The notes under the pieces were generated by a model that searched no databases, had not been told where the DNA came from, and saw nothing but the letters and a program-made list of their open reading frames with translations. Shown piece by piece: positions 13,924-14,009 of a stretch of DNA of 14,009 bases (within the stretch, counting starts at the first letter, position 1; every line of letters begins with the position of its first letter). Position numbers and translations under genes: made by a program. The stretch is from Anaerolineales bacterium (GTDB lineage: Bacteria; Chloroflexota; Anaerolineae; Anaerolineales; E44-bin32), in assembly GCA_030606845.1 (NCBI GenBank), contig JAUWFP010000030.1, positions 1-14,009 on the forward strand, read 5' to 3'.

Positions 13924-14009
13924 CTTCCCCCTAAATCCCCCAATGCCCCCTCCGCTCTGCTGCGGGGATGCACGCGAGGGGACTTATCATCCCGAGCATG
14001 TCGAGGGAC
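13924..14009. repeat. C-rich intergenic repeat-like sequence after rsmG
   Basis: The region carries CCCCCTAAATCCCCC (13927 onward), a small hairpin CCGC/GCGG, then GAGGGGACTT (13976-13985) and a partly self-complementary CCCGAGCATGTCGAGGGA-like end running to the window edge. From memory, sequences of the type CCCCCTAAATCCCCC...GGGGGACTT recur between genes in many Chloroflexota and cyanobacterial genomes. I cannot test copy number from one window. No open reading frame follows the AAGGAGAT at about 13901. Part of it may also act as a terminator, but no T tract follows the hairpin. Confidence 0.4.

Overview
This window looks like a chromosomal segment from a bacterium of the phylum Chloroflexota, probably an Anaerolineae-like lineage. 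That placement is an inference from gene content: DUF2089 and SHOCT-like proteins, a soluble multi-GAF histidine kinase, a zinc-ribbon threonine synthase, mixed ATG/GTG/TTG starts and moderate G+C. No ribosomal RNA or other direct taxonomic marker is present. I see no tRNA, rRNA, CRISPR array, transposase, integrase or phage structural gene.

Layout. Bases 1-522 hold the 3' end of surE (+). On the minus strand follow a stand-alone response regulator (582-1205) and an RlmD/RumA-type RNA uridine methyltransferase with a 4Fe-4S motif (1303-2529, or 2577 with the longer start). The surE and regulator genes converge; the methyltransferase gene is divergent from the next block.

Bases 2783-7196 form a well-delimited plus-strand transcription unit. 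It opens with a strong promoter (TTGACA plus extended -10) and closes with a palindromic rho-independent terminator. Seven genes lie between: an 86-residue unknown protein, a DUF2089 zinc-ribbon/helix-turn-helix protein, a GGD-repeat beta-solenoid (DUF4097/YvlB-like) protein, a tandem GNAT acetyltransferase, a two-helix membrane protein, a small SHOCT-like protein and a four-helix holin-superfamily-IV membrane protein (YvlD-like). Four of these carry the same short helical EEGK(I/V)(S/T)xxEAxxLL-type motif. The gene set resembles the yvl operon of Bacillus and the LiaXYZ module of enterococci, so an envelope-stress or membrane-surveillance role is the best inference. This is the most interesting part of the window.

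After a 306-base intergenic region, thrC (threonine synthase) starts immediately behind its own -10 element. It is followed 8 bases later by an 853-residue soluble kinase (three GAF domains, PAS, HisKA, HATPase). Next come a metallo-beta-lactamase-fold protein whose metal ligands are mostly replaced, a type III (AnsA/ReAV-like) L-asparaginase and rsmG (16S rRNA G527 methyltransferase), the last two overlapping by 8 bases. The last ~85 bases hold a C-rich, repeat-like intergenic sequence.

Two genes (the response regulator and thrC) have a -10 element ending only 7-8 bases before the start codon and no Shine-Dalgarno sequence, so they are probably translated from leaderless mRNAs. Most genes inside the large operon have good Shine-Dalgarno sites.
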